64,000 nucleotides of DNA from Gari tellinella (taxonomy: Eukaryota > Mollusca > Bivalvia > Cardiida > Psammobiidae): the NCBI GenBank assembly GCA_922989275.2, contig OV277862.1:22053543-22117542 (forward strand), read 5' to 3'. Position 1 is the first letter of the stretch. The number at the start of each line of letters is the position of its first letter. The position numbers and the translations under genes were made by a program. Below the pieces are notes generated by a model. It had not been told where the DNA came from. It saw only the letters and a program-made list of their open reading frames with translations, and did not search any database. Positions 41,780 through 53,612 of the stretch are shown here, in pieces.

Positions 41780-42752
41780 ATATGCTGATTAAGTCCGCCA
41801 TTACTAAAATTCCGTTATTTGGCCATATGTCAAATAGTATGCATCATACATTGATGAAATTGGTGTCTATAACCAGGTTATCAGGGTCTACGAACATGAT
41901 AAACCCATCATTGCAAGAATTAAATGTTTTGGACATATGCAAATTATGCAAATGAGGTCGGCCATTACTGAAATTCCGTTATTTGGCAATATGTCAATTA
42001 GTATGAATCATATCATGATGAAATTGGTGTTATAGGGTTATCAGGGTTTACGAACATGATAAACCCATAATTTCAGGAATTAAATATTTCGGACATATGC
42101 AACTTATGCAAATAAGGTCGGTCATTACTGGAATTCCGTAATTTCGCCATATGTCAATTAGTATGCATCCTACATTTATGAAATTGGTGTCTATAACCAG
42201 GTAATCAGGGTCTACGAACATGATAAATCTAAATAAGGGGAGATCCTTTGAAAGCACAGAAAACAAAGCAAATACTGAAAATTGCAGACTCGGTTTAATT
42301 GAGTCTGTTCATGAGCAATACCGAAATATGCAACAGTGCTCACGCCCCCTAGCACCAGCTTAAGCGGAATTCAACCTTCAACTGTAAATGCGCTGAAATC
42401 AATGATTCCAAAGGACCAATAGGATAAACCCATAATTTCAGGAATTAAATGGTTTGGACATATGCAACTGATGCAAATGAGGTCGGCCATTACTGAAATT
42501 CCGTCAGTTGGCCATATGTCAATTAGTATGAATCCTACCATGATGACATTGGTGTCCACTACCAGGATATCAAGGTCTACGAACATGATAAACCTATCAT
42601 TTCAGGAATTTAATGTTTTGGACATAGGCAACTAATGCAAATGAGGTCAGCCATTACTGAATTTCCGGTTTTTTTTGTAATATCTCTTTAAGTTCAATTT
42701 ATTTAAGTTCATGTGCTGCAATCTTTTATAGTTGCTTGATTAACTAATATAT
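41780..42752 (+). repeat. About 160-bp tandem repeats, left arm of a foldback element
   Basis: Units contain GGTCTACGAACATGATAAAC, GGACATATGCAAATTATGC, GGTCGGCCATTACTGAAATT and CCATATGTCAATTAGTATG, at about 41892, 42050, 42217 and 42578, with a 150-bp interruption at 42235-42415. The stretch 42575-42752 is the inverted partner of 54070-54245. Confidence 0.75.
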
Positions 42753-42754
42753 AG

Positions 42755-43944
42755 TGTTAGGACGTTTACCCCACCCACTTTTGTAACATACGAAGATTAG
42801 AAACAGGCAAAATAATGACAATTATATTATTTATATAAACATATTATCTGTGTCAATTTATAGTATTTACCTTTAATAAATCATCCATTCAGTATCAGTT
42901 CCTAAACTCTTCGATTTAATAGCATCTTCTTTATTTAGATTCACTAATAATAAGACCTGAGTTCCCCGCCATGGTATGACTATGTGTGACGTCATGTGAC
43001 CGTTATTTTAGGAAATGCGGGAAACCCACATCTTGTTTTTGTCACATGACTTTTGTATATAAATAGCCCAGTTTTTAAAAGTATAAACATAATTGGAAAG
43101 AGATTTTATATAGTTGGAAATAGATTTGGAAATGTTATTAGAAATCTATCTATCTATCTATCTCTTTTTACTGCTGCACACCCTCACGGGTAATTTTGAG
43201 CAGTTGCGCGTCTGTGTCTGTTAGTAGAAATAAGTGAAAGGAAAAAAGAAAAGTAGAATAACATAGTAAAAAGTGAGATAATTGTTAGGTTTAAAACGAA
43301 TAAGGTTAAGAGCAGGTTAAAAACATCATTACAGGACTTATGGCTTATGGTGAATGATGGTGCTGACGGCAGCCTTGAAATGGTTCAAGTCAGCCGACAG
43401 CACCACATCCGCTGGGAGTGCGTTACACTGGACAACAGCTAAGGGAAGAAAAGAATACTTGTAATAGTTGGCTCCAGTGTGTATCTGTCTAAAAGTTAAA
43501 GGGTGACAGTGTCGGGAAGCCCTGGTGTTAAACTGTATGTAGACTGGCATTGGAATAGCAACCAAACCATGAACAATCCTATAAAACAGACACAGACGTG
43601 CATCAGATCGTCTCTGCTCCAACGTTCTCCAGCCAAGCTTACCAAGCATTTCAGTGACACTAGAATAGCTAGAATAGTCATTTTGGACCCATCTGGCAGC
43701 ACGTCGTTTGAAATGATTGAAACTGAGAGAGATTAGATTTGAAGAGATAACGGATAAAGTTTGGAACACTGATATGATTTAAGGATGACACTGGGATTAA
43801 TGTATAATTCTTATTAATGCTTTTAACTTATTTATTATTGTAAATTAAATGTAAATATGTCTTTAAAGGTAAAGATAATTAAATGTTGAAATGTTTATTT
43901 GTGTTTGGATTCTGATTACTTCCACTCTCCGGCCCGTCCTGACA
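42755..43944 (+). repeat. 5' LTR of the Ty3/Gypsy element (interrupted)
   Basis: LTR sequence occupies 42755-43145 and 43715-43944. In between lies a 5'-truncated non-LTR element. Promoter-like TATATAAATAGC is at 43055-43066 (also at 53293-53304). Confidence 0.9.
43146..43709 (-). mobile_element. 5'-truncated non-LTR retrotransposon in the 5' LTR
   Basis: Flanked by GAAAT (43141-43145 and 43710-43714), a target duplication. The left end is a (TCTA)n microsatellite at 43145-43164, the minus-strand 3' tail. Minus strand 43709-43338 encodes the C-terminal end of a reverse-transcriptase ORF: AARWVQNDYSSYSSVTEML, LGWRTLEQRRSDARLCL, ASRHCHPLTFRQIHTGANYY and a stop. This is the common tail of CR1/Jockey-group ORF2 proteins. 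Nothing of the catalytic palm is present. Confidence 0.85.
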
Positions 43945-43946
43945 AA

Positions 43947-43961
43947 TGGTGTCAGAAGTGG
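43947..43961 (+). promoter_or_regulatory. Primer-binding site (tRNA-Leu)
   Basis: TGGTGTCAGAAGTGG begins two bases after the LTR and is complementary to a leucine tRNA 3' end; minus-strand cDNA would start here. Confidence 0.8.
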
Positions 43962-44396
43962 TTGTAAAGAATCTATTTTTGAAAATAAATGGTTCAAATT
44001 GAGAAGTTTGGTATACTTTGGTATAGTCATACTGTTGAGACATTTATAAAGCAAAAGATAAAGAAAAAGTAAAGAAAATTAAAGAAGAATTTTATTTTTG
44101 AAAAATAAGTGTTTCAAATTGAGAAGTTTGGTATAGCCATACTGTTGAAACATTTATAAAGCAAAGATAAAGAAAGGGTAAAGAAATTTAAAGAAGAAAA
44201 ATGACAAAATACAAAAATTCGAAATTTTTATTTCAAATAAACATGAAACAAGGTTATAGAAATCAGTTGGTAGAATTGATATAGATTGGTTGTTGTAGAA
44301 GCTGGAAATGGGTTCTGGATCTGAAAAAGAATAAAAATAAATAATTAGAAAATATATATTTTGATAACTACTGTTGAAACATTGATATAGATAAAG

Positions 44397-45632
44397 ATGG
44401 AAGCAGACAGAGATAAAACAGATATGATGAGCAGAAATGATACAAATGGAGTAAACAGTAGTTCTCAGGTGGAAAATCAAATTTCAGAAATGGCTAAGAA
44501 TATAAATTCTTTAAGTTCTACAATTTAAGGCATGAATTCACAACTACAGGAAAATATTGGTTCTTTAGAAAGTCAAATGTTAACAATGCAAACTGGTTTA
44601 TCTGAGATACAAAACCCAGATCCAGAAATTCAATTTAATTTGAATCCACGAAATGCTAGATCCCATTTTGATCAAAATAGAAATACAAATCAAAATATTT
44701 CAGATAATAATGGAGGGCTAAAAGTTAAACCTCAACAATATGATGGTACTACAGATATTGAAGATTATTTAACACAGTTTAATATAGTTTCAGAAATTAA
44801 TGGATGGTCATTTATTCACAGAGCTCTTTATTTAGCTAGTAGTCTAAATGGAAATGCTATATCTCTGCTAAGTGAATTAACTGAAAGGGAGAAAAGAGAT
44901 TTTGATAAATTAACAGAAATTCTTAGATCAAGATTTGGGACTAGAAATAAAGCTGAAATTTTCAGGACACAGTTGAAATCCCTTAGTAAAGATCCTGGCC
45001 AGTCAGTTTCTGATCTTGCACAAAAGGTGAAAAAGTTAACTAGACAAGCATATCCAGATGCGACCACAGAGTTGATAGAGATTTTAGCCCTGGATTATTT
45101 CATTGATAGTCTTGATGACTCTGATATAAGGTTGAGGTTAAGAGAATGCTGTCCGAAATCTGTGGCAGAAGCTGAAACCATAGCAATAAGGTTAGAGACC
45201 CATAAGTTAGCTGATAAGCAAAGGATGAAATCTAATTCATATCAGCAGGCTCCTGAGTATTTTACTGTTTCTGAGTCTAGAGACACTACACCAGACATGA
45301 CTGAACTGATAGATCAAATTAAATTTCTCACACAGAAAGTTGAAAGGATAAATGAATCTGAACAGACTAAAAGAAATTTTGGCTCGCAAAATGGTTATCA
45401 AAATGTACAAAATAACAGGTATCCGTCAAATAGACTAAATAGACAGGATAATAGATACAATTCAAATTTTCAAGGTAGAAACAATCAGGCACAACCTATA
45501 TATCAGAATCAGTACAATAGACCTGATAATAACAGATATTCAAACAATAGGCAGCATGAACAAGGTAGAAAGTTACAGGGAAACGGGTACAGGTCGAGTT
45601 GGGGAACCGCAGCCAGACCACAGATGAATTAG
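44397..45632 (+). pseudogene. Ty3/Gypsy gag
   Basis: An upstream in-frame ATG at 44397 is cut by TAA at 44526-44528; the long frame restarts at ATG 44532 and gives 366 residues. It has a coiled-coil-like start and a Retrotrans_gag region about residues 70-220 (YDGTTDIEDYL, FGTRNKAEIFRTQLKSL, ALDYFIDSLDDSDIRLRL). The C-terminal 90 residues are rich in Asn, Arg and Gln and carry no CCHC zinc knuckle, so nucleic-acid binding would rely on basic residues. It forms the particle shell in active elements. Confidence 0.8.
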
Positions 45633-45689
45633 GTTCAAAATTCAAATATGAAAATATAGGTAGCTTTGGTAATAAGAAAGGTTATTACT

Positions 45690-46319
45690 GTGATGGATTG
45701 ATAAATGATAAAGCTATTTCTTTTCTGTGCGACACTGGTGCAAATTTTCTGTTTTGAGTAGTAAATGGTTGGAATGTTTGCCAGAAAGTGTAAAACCTGA
45801 GATTTTACCAGTTAACTCTAGATTGATAACTGTGACTGGGGAAGATATTGCTTTTAAAGGAAAGGCTGATTTTAAAATAACTTTAGGTAACCAGACTTTT
45901 AGTCAGGAAATGCTTGTTACAGACATAGTTGAAAATGCTATATTGGGTATGGATTTTATGAGAAATCACAAATTAGATTTAATGATTAGTAAGAGTTATT
46001 TGAAAGTCAATGGAGAAAATATACCTTGTTATATGAAACATAACATGCATCAGAATACGTCTTGTAGGATAGCTTTGGTGGAGAATGTTGAGATACCTCC
46101 TAGTAGTGAAGATGTAGAAGGTGGAAAAACACTAGATCATATTGATAAAGATTATTGTTGTACTATTGAGGCTTCAGAAAAGTTTGTTCAGAAAACTGGT
46201 TTATTAGTTGAAAAATCAGTAGTAGATCCAAATATGGGTAGAGTTCCAATTAGATTAGCTAATGTGACAGACAAGCCTATTAAGTCTCGAAAAAAGTTCA
46301 TCAGGATAGTAATACACTC
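45690..46319 (+). pseudogene. Ty3/Gypsy aspartic protease region, frameshifted
   Basis: FLCDTGANF at about 45718-45745 holds the aspartic protease active site DTGA. A frameshift in the T-rich stretch right after it moves the rest to the frame giving LSSKWLECLPESV, VENAILGMDFMRNHKLDLMI (the usual GMDF strand) and a linker toward reverse transcriptase. The frame then runs into the Penelope-like insert at about 46320. Confidence 0.75.
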
Positions 46320-47154
46320 AATTTATGAAGTTCTTGTGACTTATCCAAATAGTTTTTACCTTTGTGACAGTTTCGGTTCTCCATTGGAGCACCTTCATCA
46401 GACTGTGACATCCACGGGAACGTGACGTCACAGGGCGGGTTTACTAATGGAATGGAAGGGGAAGGGTAATAGTAAGAAAGAGACTGAAAGAAAATCAAAG
46501 GGAATGGTTGTCATTCCATACGTGAAACAGGTATCAGAGGCTCTTGCCAGGATATTCAAGAGACACAATATCAGTGTAGCCATGAGACCATTCAGCACTT
46601 TACGTAGGAACTTAGTTCATCCAAAGGACAAGACCAAGACAGAAGATGTGTGTGGTTGTGTATACCGCATCCCCTGTAAGAATTGCGAAGCGGTCTACAT
46701 AGGGGAAACAGGCAGAAAGCTCGGCAAGAGATTAGGAGAGCATAAGAAGGACTCCAACCACACACCCCAAGTCTACACACGCGCAGAAAGAAAAGCGTCA
46801 CTAACTACTGAACACTCGAGCGCAGTGACAAACCAAGTAGCGCGTCAAAACCATGTGATAGACTGGGAGGGGGTCAAAATAATGGACAGGGAAGACAACT
46901 CATACCTGAGAAAGCTAAGAGAATCACTACACATAGCGGGGGAGCCAAAGGTGATGAACAGGGACGAGGGGGGCTACCAGATCAGCCCTATTTACAGGCC
47001 TTTGTTTACTACTGTGAACCAGTCCAGTAGTAAACCCGCCCTGTGACGTCACGTCCCCGCGGATGTCACAGTCTGATGAAGGTGCTCCAATGGAGAACCG
47101 AAACTGTCACAAAGGTAAAAACTATTTGGATAAGTTACAAGAACTTCATAAATT
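46320..47154 (+). mobile_element. Penelope-like element with inverted ends, inserted in Gypsy pol
   Basis: Near-identical inverted arms of about 125-130 bp occupy 46320-46450 and 47025-47154 (for example TTTATGAAGTTCTTGTGACT at the left and its complement at the right, with few mismatches). Between them is a plus-strand GIY-YIG ORF. The right arm holds CTGATGA at 47073 and GAAAC at 47100, spaced by a hairpin GGTGCTCC/GGAGAACC, like a hammerhead ribozyme core. The element lacks its reverse transcriptase. No target duplication was recognised. Confidence 0.8.
46447..47046 (+). pseudogene. Penelope-like GIY-YIG endonuclease domain
   Basis: An open 199-codon frame. Residues about 18-60 form the linker that follows the reverse transcriptase (VVIPYVKQVSEALARIF, PFSTLRRNLV). 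Then comes CGCVYRIPCKNCEAVYIGET with the zinc-type cysteines and GIY-YIG core (VYR...YIG), the catalytic-helix Arg (GRKLGKRLGEH), a NHVIDWEGVKI stretch and the closing MNRDEGGYQISPIYRPL. In full elements it nicks target DNA to prime reverse transcription. The RT is missing, so this is a 5'-truncated copy whose nuclease frame happens to be intact. Confidence 0.85.
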
Positions 47155-47175
47155 AAGCCTATTTAGATATTTTTA

Positions 47176-49134
47176 GATACAGTAGATTCAAAAGAGAAAA
47201 TAGATCAGCTTATTATAGCTAAACCAAGTATTCAGGTTTCAGATAGCAAAATACAGGTAAAGGGAAGTAACAAGGTCGATGAGTGTAATTGGGGTATAGA
47301 CACAATTACCTCCCTTGTTCTGATTTCTTTGTTTTATCTAATGTCTGAGAATATAGTTATTCTATCTATGATAATGTTTGTCAGTGTTGGTGGTCTGAAG
47401 CAATTTATCTGTTGTGTACCAGAAGAAATGGTTAAAAAGGATAATGTTGATATTACAAGTCATGTTATTACGGGGGTCAATTCAGATTGTAAATCTGATG
47501 GCCGTAACATGGTCAGAAAAGGTAATTCAGATTATTTTCCCATTGATACCAACAACCAGAAATCCGATCAGCTCATATGTGCAATTTTACCAGAAGAAAT
47601 GGTTAAAAGGGATAATGTTGATGTTACAAGTCATGTTATTACGGGGGTCAATTCAGATTGCAAATCTGATGGCCGTAACATGGTCAGAAAAGGTAATTCA
47701 GATTCTTTTCCCATTGATACTAACAACCAGAAATCAGATCAGCTCATATGTGCAATCGATTCACCAAGTACTAGTAGAGATGACGTTTCTTCTCAGTCTT
47801 ATAGTCAGGGTGTTAGCATGGATGATCTAGATATTTCAGAAATTCAGGATCAGGATATTGATATTAAAGTCATAAAGGACATGATATCTGAGGGTGAAAG
47901 GTTGAGTTGGCAAGAAGTGTCAAAATACAGTCCGGAAGTTAAATATTACTGGGCTAGAATAGATTCAATGGTATTGAAAAATAACAAATTGTATAGAAAA
48001 TGGGAAGCTGAAGATGGAAGTTCACATAAGTTACTGTTAGTGATTCCAAAATCTCACAGGGAGTTGGTGTTGAAACAGTTACATAATGGTAAATCAGGAG
48101 CTCATTTAGGAGTTAAGAAAACTCTGCAGAAAGTTAGAGATAGATACTTTTGGTTTAAGTTACGTAAAGATGTTGAGCTCTGGGTGAAGAAATGTGATAT
48201 GTGCAATAGTCGTAAGGATACGCTTAGGAAGGCGAAGGCTCCTTTGCAAAAGTACAATGTTGGCGCTCCAAATGAACGGATAGCGATAGATTTCATGGGT
48301 CCATTCGTGAAAACGAATAAGGGCAACAAGTATTTGATGGTAGTTGGAGATTTGTTTACAAAATGGACAGAATGTTATAGTATAGAAAATTTAGAAGCTG
48401 CTACAGTTGCCAAGGTTTTGGTAGATAGATATATTAGTCACTGGGGTTGTCCACTGATTTGTCATACAGATCAAGGAAAGACATTTGAATCTCAATTGTT
48501 TCAAGAGTTGTGTAAATTGTTAGGCATTGAGAAGACGAGATCTTCGAGTTTTCGTCCTCAAAGTAATGGATTCATTGAGAAACACAACCATACAATTATC
48601 AAAATGCTTATTCCATATGTGGCTGACAATCAAAAGGATTGGGATGAACATGTTGATCTTGTGATGATGGCATATAGGTCATCTGTCCAGTCATCAACAG
48701 GTTTCACACCATCCAAATTACATATTGGTAGGGAAATACGGTTGCCAGTTGAATTGATTTTTGGTTGTCCAGCAAACCAAGAAAATGGAAATTGTTGTAA
48801 ATTTGTAGCTGAGTTAGAGAAAAAGTTGAATAAAGTTCATGACTTAGCTAGACAAAATATGGACATTGCTGTAGAAAATATGAAAACAAACTACAATGTA
48901 AAAGCAAACTTTAATTCATTTAAAGAAGGTGATGCCGTGTGTTATCACTATCCACAACGGAAGAGAGGGTTAAATCCGAAATTTCAAAGACCTTGGAAAG
49001 GTCCATGTAAAGTATTAGATAAAGTTAATGATGTACTGTACCGTATTAAGGTTACAGCTCAGGCTAAGCCCAAACTGGTTCATCATGATAAACTGAAAAA
49101 GTACACTGGTGGGGAAATACCATCATGGTTTTAG
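47176..49134 (+). pseudogene. Ty3/Gypsy integrase ORF
   Basis: The frame is open from about 47176; ATG at 47329 gives 601 codons. Integrase parts: HHCC zinc-binding region (HNGKSGAHLGVKKTL ... CDMCNSRKD) about residues 255-295; DDE core with AIDFMGPFV (first Asp), CHTDQGKTFESQLF (second Asp) and NGFIEKHNHT (catalytic Glu); and a C-terminal DNA-binding part (FQRPWKGPCKVL, KLVHHDKLKKYTGG). Upstream, a 171-bp in-frame direct duplication (47415-47585 and 47586-47756) repeats 57 residues. No reverse transcriptase precedes or follows, so the enzyme has no cDNA of its own to insert. Confidence 0.85.
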
Positions 49135-50314
49135 TTATCATGGTGAACTAGGGAATTTTAAGTAATTGTTAAGAAAAAAAACAATTACTACAAAGAAATG
49201 TTATGTATATGTGTGGGTTACTTACACTTTTTGTACACATTTTGTACAAACGAAAACTGTTCTTCAAAGAGAAAACTGATCCAAGAAGAAAACTTATCCA
49301 AGGAGAAAACTGATAAAATTGAAAACTGTTCTTCAAAGAGAAAACTGATACAATGAGAAACTGATAAACAGAAGACCAATTTACAACCGGGAGGAAAAGC
49401 CTGAGAAGACCCCGAGGAAAACCCTGAGAAGTCCCCGAGAAAGTAGTAAGTAAGAACAATTTTTTAAATACATGTGTACGTGTACAAATTTTCTGAACAA
49501 TTTCTGGAAGAGACAATAATTCAGTATATTGACAGACACTTCCATGGGATAGTAACATTTAATGTACATTATTATGATGTGTTATATTTGTGAAATAAGT
49601 TGAATTTAATAACTTTAAAAAAAAAAGTGAAATTCAATAAGTAAATTTCATAGATATAAATGTATATGTAAAGAAGACAGGGAATATATAAAATTTGAAG
49701 TTGTATAAATATAATAGTACTTACCTTCAAAAATTGAAGAATGGAAACAGTTCTTTGATTTGTAGGTATTTCAGTGTAATTCTACATCTACACATACAAT
49801 GTTTAACATGTTATTCCGAACTAAATTGGTTGAAATAACCTTACGTAGGAATACATGGCATTTTATTATTGGAAATTATATATTACCTGTACAATATTTC
49901 ATCTTTGACAAATGTTAATGAGAGAAAATTATTTCAATTCAATGTAAACTATTTTAATTGTGTAAAATAAATGTATAACATTTTGTTATGAGTCTTATAT
50001 AAAGAGACATTCTGCTTTATATACTACTCATACCAATAGTTCTATTTTCTGTAGTACAATAAGTCAATTTTCTTGAGATTTGGAGTCTTAAACTTAGATA
50101 TTGTATTTCAAGAGATAATTTGCCAATGTCAATAGTTAATAGTTGACATTTATTATAACTTACACTAAATATGTAGTGTAAATATTTATATATAAGATGT
50201 ATGTTTCTGCATTTGAAGATGTAATTTTATCATATAATTGCATTATTTTACCCAAGTACTTACTTATCCATATTCTTTTACGACTTGGGACAAGTCTCTG
50301 AAGGATGGGGGTAG
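49135..50314 (+). other. Gypsy 3' untranslated region and polypurine tract
   Basis: No coding frame. 49250-49440 is rich in GAAAACTGAT repeats. GGATGGGGGTAG at 50303-50314 immediately before the LTR is the polypurine tract that would prime plus-strand cDNA. Confidence 0.75.
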
Positions 50315-50533
50315 TGTTAGGACGTTTACCCCACCCACTTTTGTAACATACGAAGATTAGAAACAGGCAAAATAATGACAATTATATTATTTATATAAAC
50401 ATATTATCTGTGTCAATTTATAGTATTTACCTTTAATAAATCATCCATTCAGTATCAGTTCCTAAACTCTTCGATTTAATAGCATCTTCTTTAATTAGAT
50501 TCACTAATAATAAGACCTGAGTTCCCCGCCATG

Positions 50534-53210
50534 TTGTTGTTGTTGTAGTTGTATATTCCTCCGTTGACTTGTCGGAGCACCGTTCAATTTTATTTGAACG
50601 TGTAATTGGCGAGTTTTGTTGTCTTGTAGGCACACTTTGTCTTGATTTCACTTTGGTTCACTTGACTCTATTTATCGGTGATATTCTATCACACCATATA
50701 TGACTATTTAACCGCACTTGCCACTTCTTAAAGTAAATATTGCATAAAGCACTTCCTTTGTTGTATAGCTATTCTAATTATTATTATAGTGAGCATTAAG
50801 GTTGAGAATCAGCAGCCTAAATTTTGCTGACATTTTGAGATTCTGTTATGATACAGAGAAGATCTAGATTATGTGTTATCCATAATGGTGACAGATACCC
50901 CCACTATTAGCACCAGAATCCAGTCTTCTACCCGTTCCTTCACCTGCTATTAAAAGCAACCTTCCCTATCCAATTGTTTGGAGAGAGGCACAACCTGAAG
51001 AGTGGAGACCGCGAGGCAGGGGTATTTTGTTACTTCCGCCTCACAGCCTCCCCCCTGCAGGCCCGTACCTCATCTCAGGAGTCACAACGGAAAAGCTCGT
51101 TCCATTGTGGCTCTTCTGGGGAATGGGTCGAGATGCTATAATGCTTAATGGTGCAGAAACGGGAGAAAGTACATGACCTCCTCCATGGAGGTCATATTGG
51201 AATCTGATGGGAAACAACATGTGTTTCATCGTATCAGGGGTGAAATTTTGTTGAATTATGTAGGTATAACACCTCTGAAGATCTCAGAAAAAGGGGCACC
51301 TAAATTGTTTTGAAACACAGGATTAACTAAAAGGATGATTTTGACCAACTTATCCATAATTTGGTCATAGATGTAACTATCTGCTGAGTAGATAAGCTGT
51401 TACCGTGAACTGACATGGTGTTTCCTAGATGCCTTCCAATACTTTGTTTTAGAGGGCATGGCTGGTGTGTATGTATATATAAATGAGATCATAGGTATGT
51501 ATGAGCTAGATCGGCAATGAGAATTACAAGACTAGACTAAACTAAACTACTCTAGATACATTCATTATTCTACTATAATTAAATGACTCTGTTCATTAAT
51601 CCGTACCCTCACAAGCCCCCCCTGTAGCCGTCCAATTCCACGTATTTATTTTCATGCAACATGGCTACAATCAGGATGAATGTGGAGGAGAAGGCACCTT
51701 TGGAGTTTTCACCTTCACATTCTTCCCTCTTTAGGCCAGTGTACATGCTGAGGAACCATCCTTGGTAGTCCAAGGGTGGCTCTTGAGATGTGGAGGGGAC
51801 CCCACAGAAGGCATTGCTGTGGGGGGAAGGGTTAGCAATTGTCTCAGCTATGGAGACGTTCTAGGGGTCATGAAGTTTTAAGGACACTGTTATATGCAAG
51901 TGTCGTATGGTTTAAATCATGTATAATGGTTTCATATATACCTGGATACATGACAAGATTCGAATACACAAAACCTATCCCACACCCTTCAAGCTTATAA
52001 TATATATTCTTCTCTTCATTTCTTTTTAGAAAAATAGCTTGAGCAGGGTGAATGTGCTGCTGAAATCGCCATTTGGGTTTTCGGCGTCACATTCTACCTC
52101 CATCAAGCCCTTATTAGAGACCATCGCTGGTTAACACTACCAGCAAAAGACTCTACAGATTCAAAGGGATGCTGCTTGGAGTTTGTGGGGGAGGGATGGA
52201 GATTATATACATTATCTTATTTACAGTTATATATGCTTATACAGGTTTCTCGGTTATAGGGGTTGGGGATATATAGTACATAGCATTATATTTGGCAATG
52301 GATCTAAGTGGTTTCTAATCAGGTTGTGCAAGTTTCCTATTTCTTGTATGGTGAAGTTTTGAGATCAATTCTCTGGAGAGAAGCTCAGTTGTTTCCCTAT
52401 CACTATTGGAGGGTGGAGTGTCTTTACAGACGACAGGGTGTGTGCAATCCAGTATAAGATGTGTGAGTAGGTCTGGCCTGTTTGAAACGGCCACCTGTTG
52501 GAGGATGCTCGACTGAAGCCTAGAGCTCAACCTCTCCAAGAAGGGGTTCCTGATGTGTTTTGTTGATTCGCAACTGGAGAGAAAGTGTTCCCTGGTTTCA
52601 GGTGCTTTCTTGCATAGTCTGCATAATGGGTCCACTGCATACTGATTAAAAACTGCTCGGTTGGATTGTAAGGTGTAAGAGCCTGTTATGAGGCGAGCCT
52701 TTATCTCCGCTCTTTTTGCATCTTCTACACTGGCCCTAACCGTGGAATACATATGATGTGGCTTGCCAACTTTCACCGCTTGTGGGTTTAGGTATTTCAA
52801 CGATGGCATCTCCGATATTGTTTCTTTCCAGCTTGACTCAATTCTCGTGTCAACTGCCTCAGTCAACATCGTCTTCCAGTTCCCTGCTTCCGGTGGGTTT
52901 TTTATAAGTGAATATGCAGTTGGGAGGTTGTACTGTAAAAGAAGGCACCTGACTCTGGAGAAAAAGCTTCCGTTTTGTATTGTTTTTACCGCTAGTTGTC
53001 TCTCTGCAATCTTATACAGGACTGAGTTTTTTGAGATGATGATTTTGTAAAATAGGTTCATTGTAGACTTGTGGATATGTGCCGATACTGGCAATATGCC
53101 CATTAAGGCTTCAGCTGCTACATTGGATGCTCGGTTAGGCAGATGTTGTATCTGTTTTAGGGATTTTCGCTGGAAATTATCAAGTTTCCTGAGATCGGTT
53201 GCTGTGAATG
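50534..53210 (-). mobile_element. 5'-truncated non-LTR retrotransposon in the 3' LTR
   Basis: A 2677-bp minus-strand insert. The left end is (TTG)n, i.e. an (AAC)n 3' tail on the minus strand, next to a 3-bp ATG shared with the right junction. The ORF part is 53210-52315; the remaining 1.78 kb to the tail has no long frame and is taken as a long 3' untranslated region. It contains a small palindrome CATGACCTCC/GGAGGTCAT near 51172. Confidence 0.8.
52315..53210 (-). pseudogene. Non-LTR reverse transcriptase C-terminal region with CCHC motif
   Basis: About 298 open codons on the minus strand up to the truncation. Features: PFTATDLRKLDNFQRKSLK, MGILPVSAHIHKSTMNLF and, near the end, DPLCRLCKKAPETREHFLSS (CRLC...H...C), the zinc-binding tail found after the RT and thumb in several non-LTR clades (I/Tx1/Jockey-type). 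The fingers, palm and endonuclease are absent. The frame appears undamaged, suggesting a fairly recent insertion. Confidence 0.8.
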
Positions 53211-53612
53211 GTATGACTATGTGTGACGTCATGTGACCGTTATTTTAGGAAATGCGGGAAACCCACATCTTGTTTTTGTCACATGACTTTTGTATATAAA
53301 TAGCCCAGTTTTTAAAAGTATAAACATAATTGGAAAGAGATTTGATATAGTTGGAAATGGATTTGGAAATGTTATTAGAAATGATTGAAACTGAGAGAGA
53401 TTAGATTTGAAGAGATAACGTATAAAGTTTGGAACACTGATATGATTTAAGGATGACACTGGGATTAATGTATAATTCTTATTAATGCTTTTAACTTATT
53501 TATTATTGTAAATTAAATGTAAATATGTCTTTGAAGGTAAAGATAATTAAATGTTGAAATGTTTATTTGTGTTTGGATTCTGATTACTTCCACTCTCCGG
53601 CCCGTCCTGACA

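Larger units (their letters stand above)
42755..53612 (+). mobile_element. Ty3/Gypsy LTR retrotransposon, multiply invaded, lacking reverse transcriptase
   Basis: Two LTRs of 621 bp (insertions removed), TGTTAGGACG...CGTCCTGACA, differ at about five positions. ATAT flanks both sides (42749-42752, 53613-53616). Order inside: primer site for tRNA-Leu, gag, protease, [Penelope-like insert], integrase, polypurine tract. Reverse transcriptase and RNase H are absent on either side of the integrase. A non-LTR fragment interrupts each LTR. It is a damaged endogenous copy. Confidence 0.9.
50315..53612 (+). repeat. 3' LTR of the Ty3/Gypsy element (interrupted)
   Basis: LTR sequence 50315-50533 and 53211-53612 adds up to 621 bp, equal to the 5' copy after removal of insertions. 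The junction is at CCGCCATG|GTATGAC of the uninterrupted LTR. Confidence 0.9.

Noticed and set aside
43503..43736. Plus-strand frame across the 5' LTR
   Set aside because: Antisense of the non-LTR reverse-transcriptase tail encoded on the minus strand.
46320..46450. Treating the inverted arms as a DNA-transposon TIR
   Set aside because: The enclosed GIY-YIG frame with its C-terminal signature and the hammerhead-like boxes point to a Penelope-like element, which can carry inverted terminal copies.
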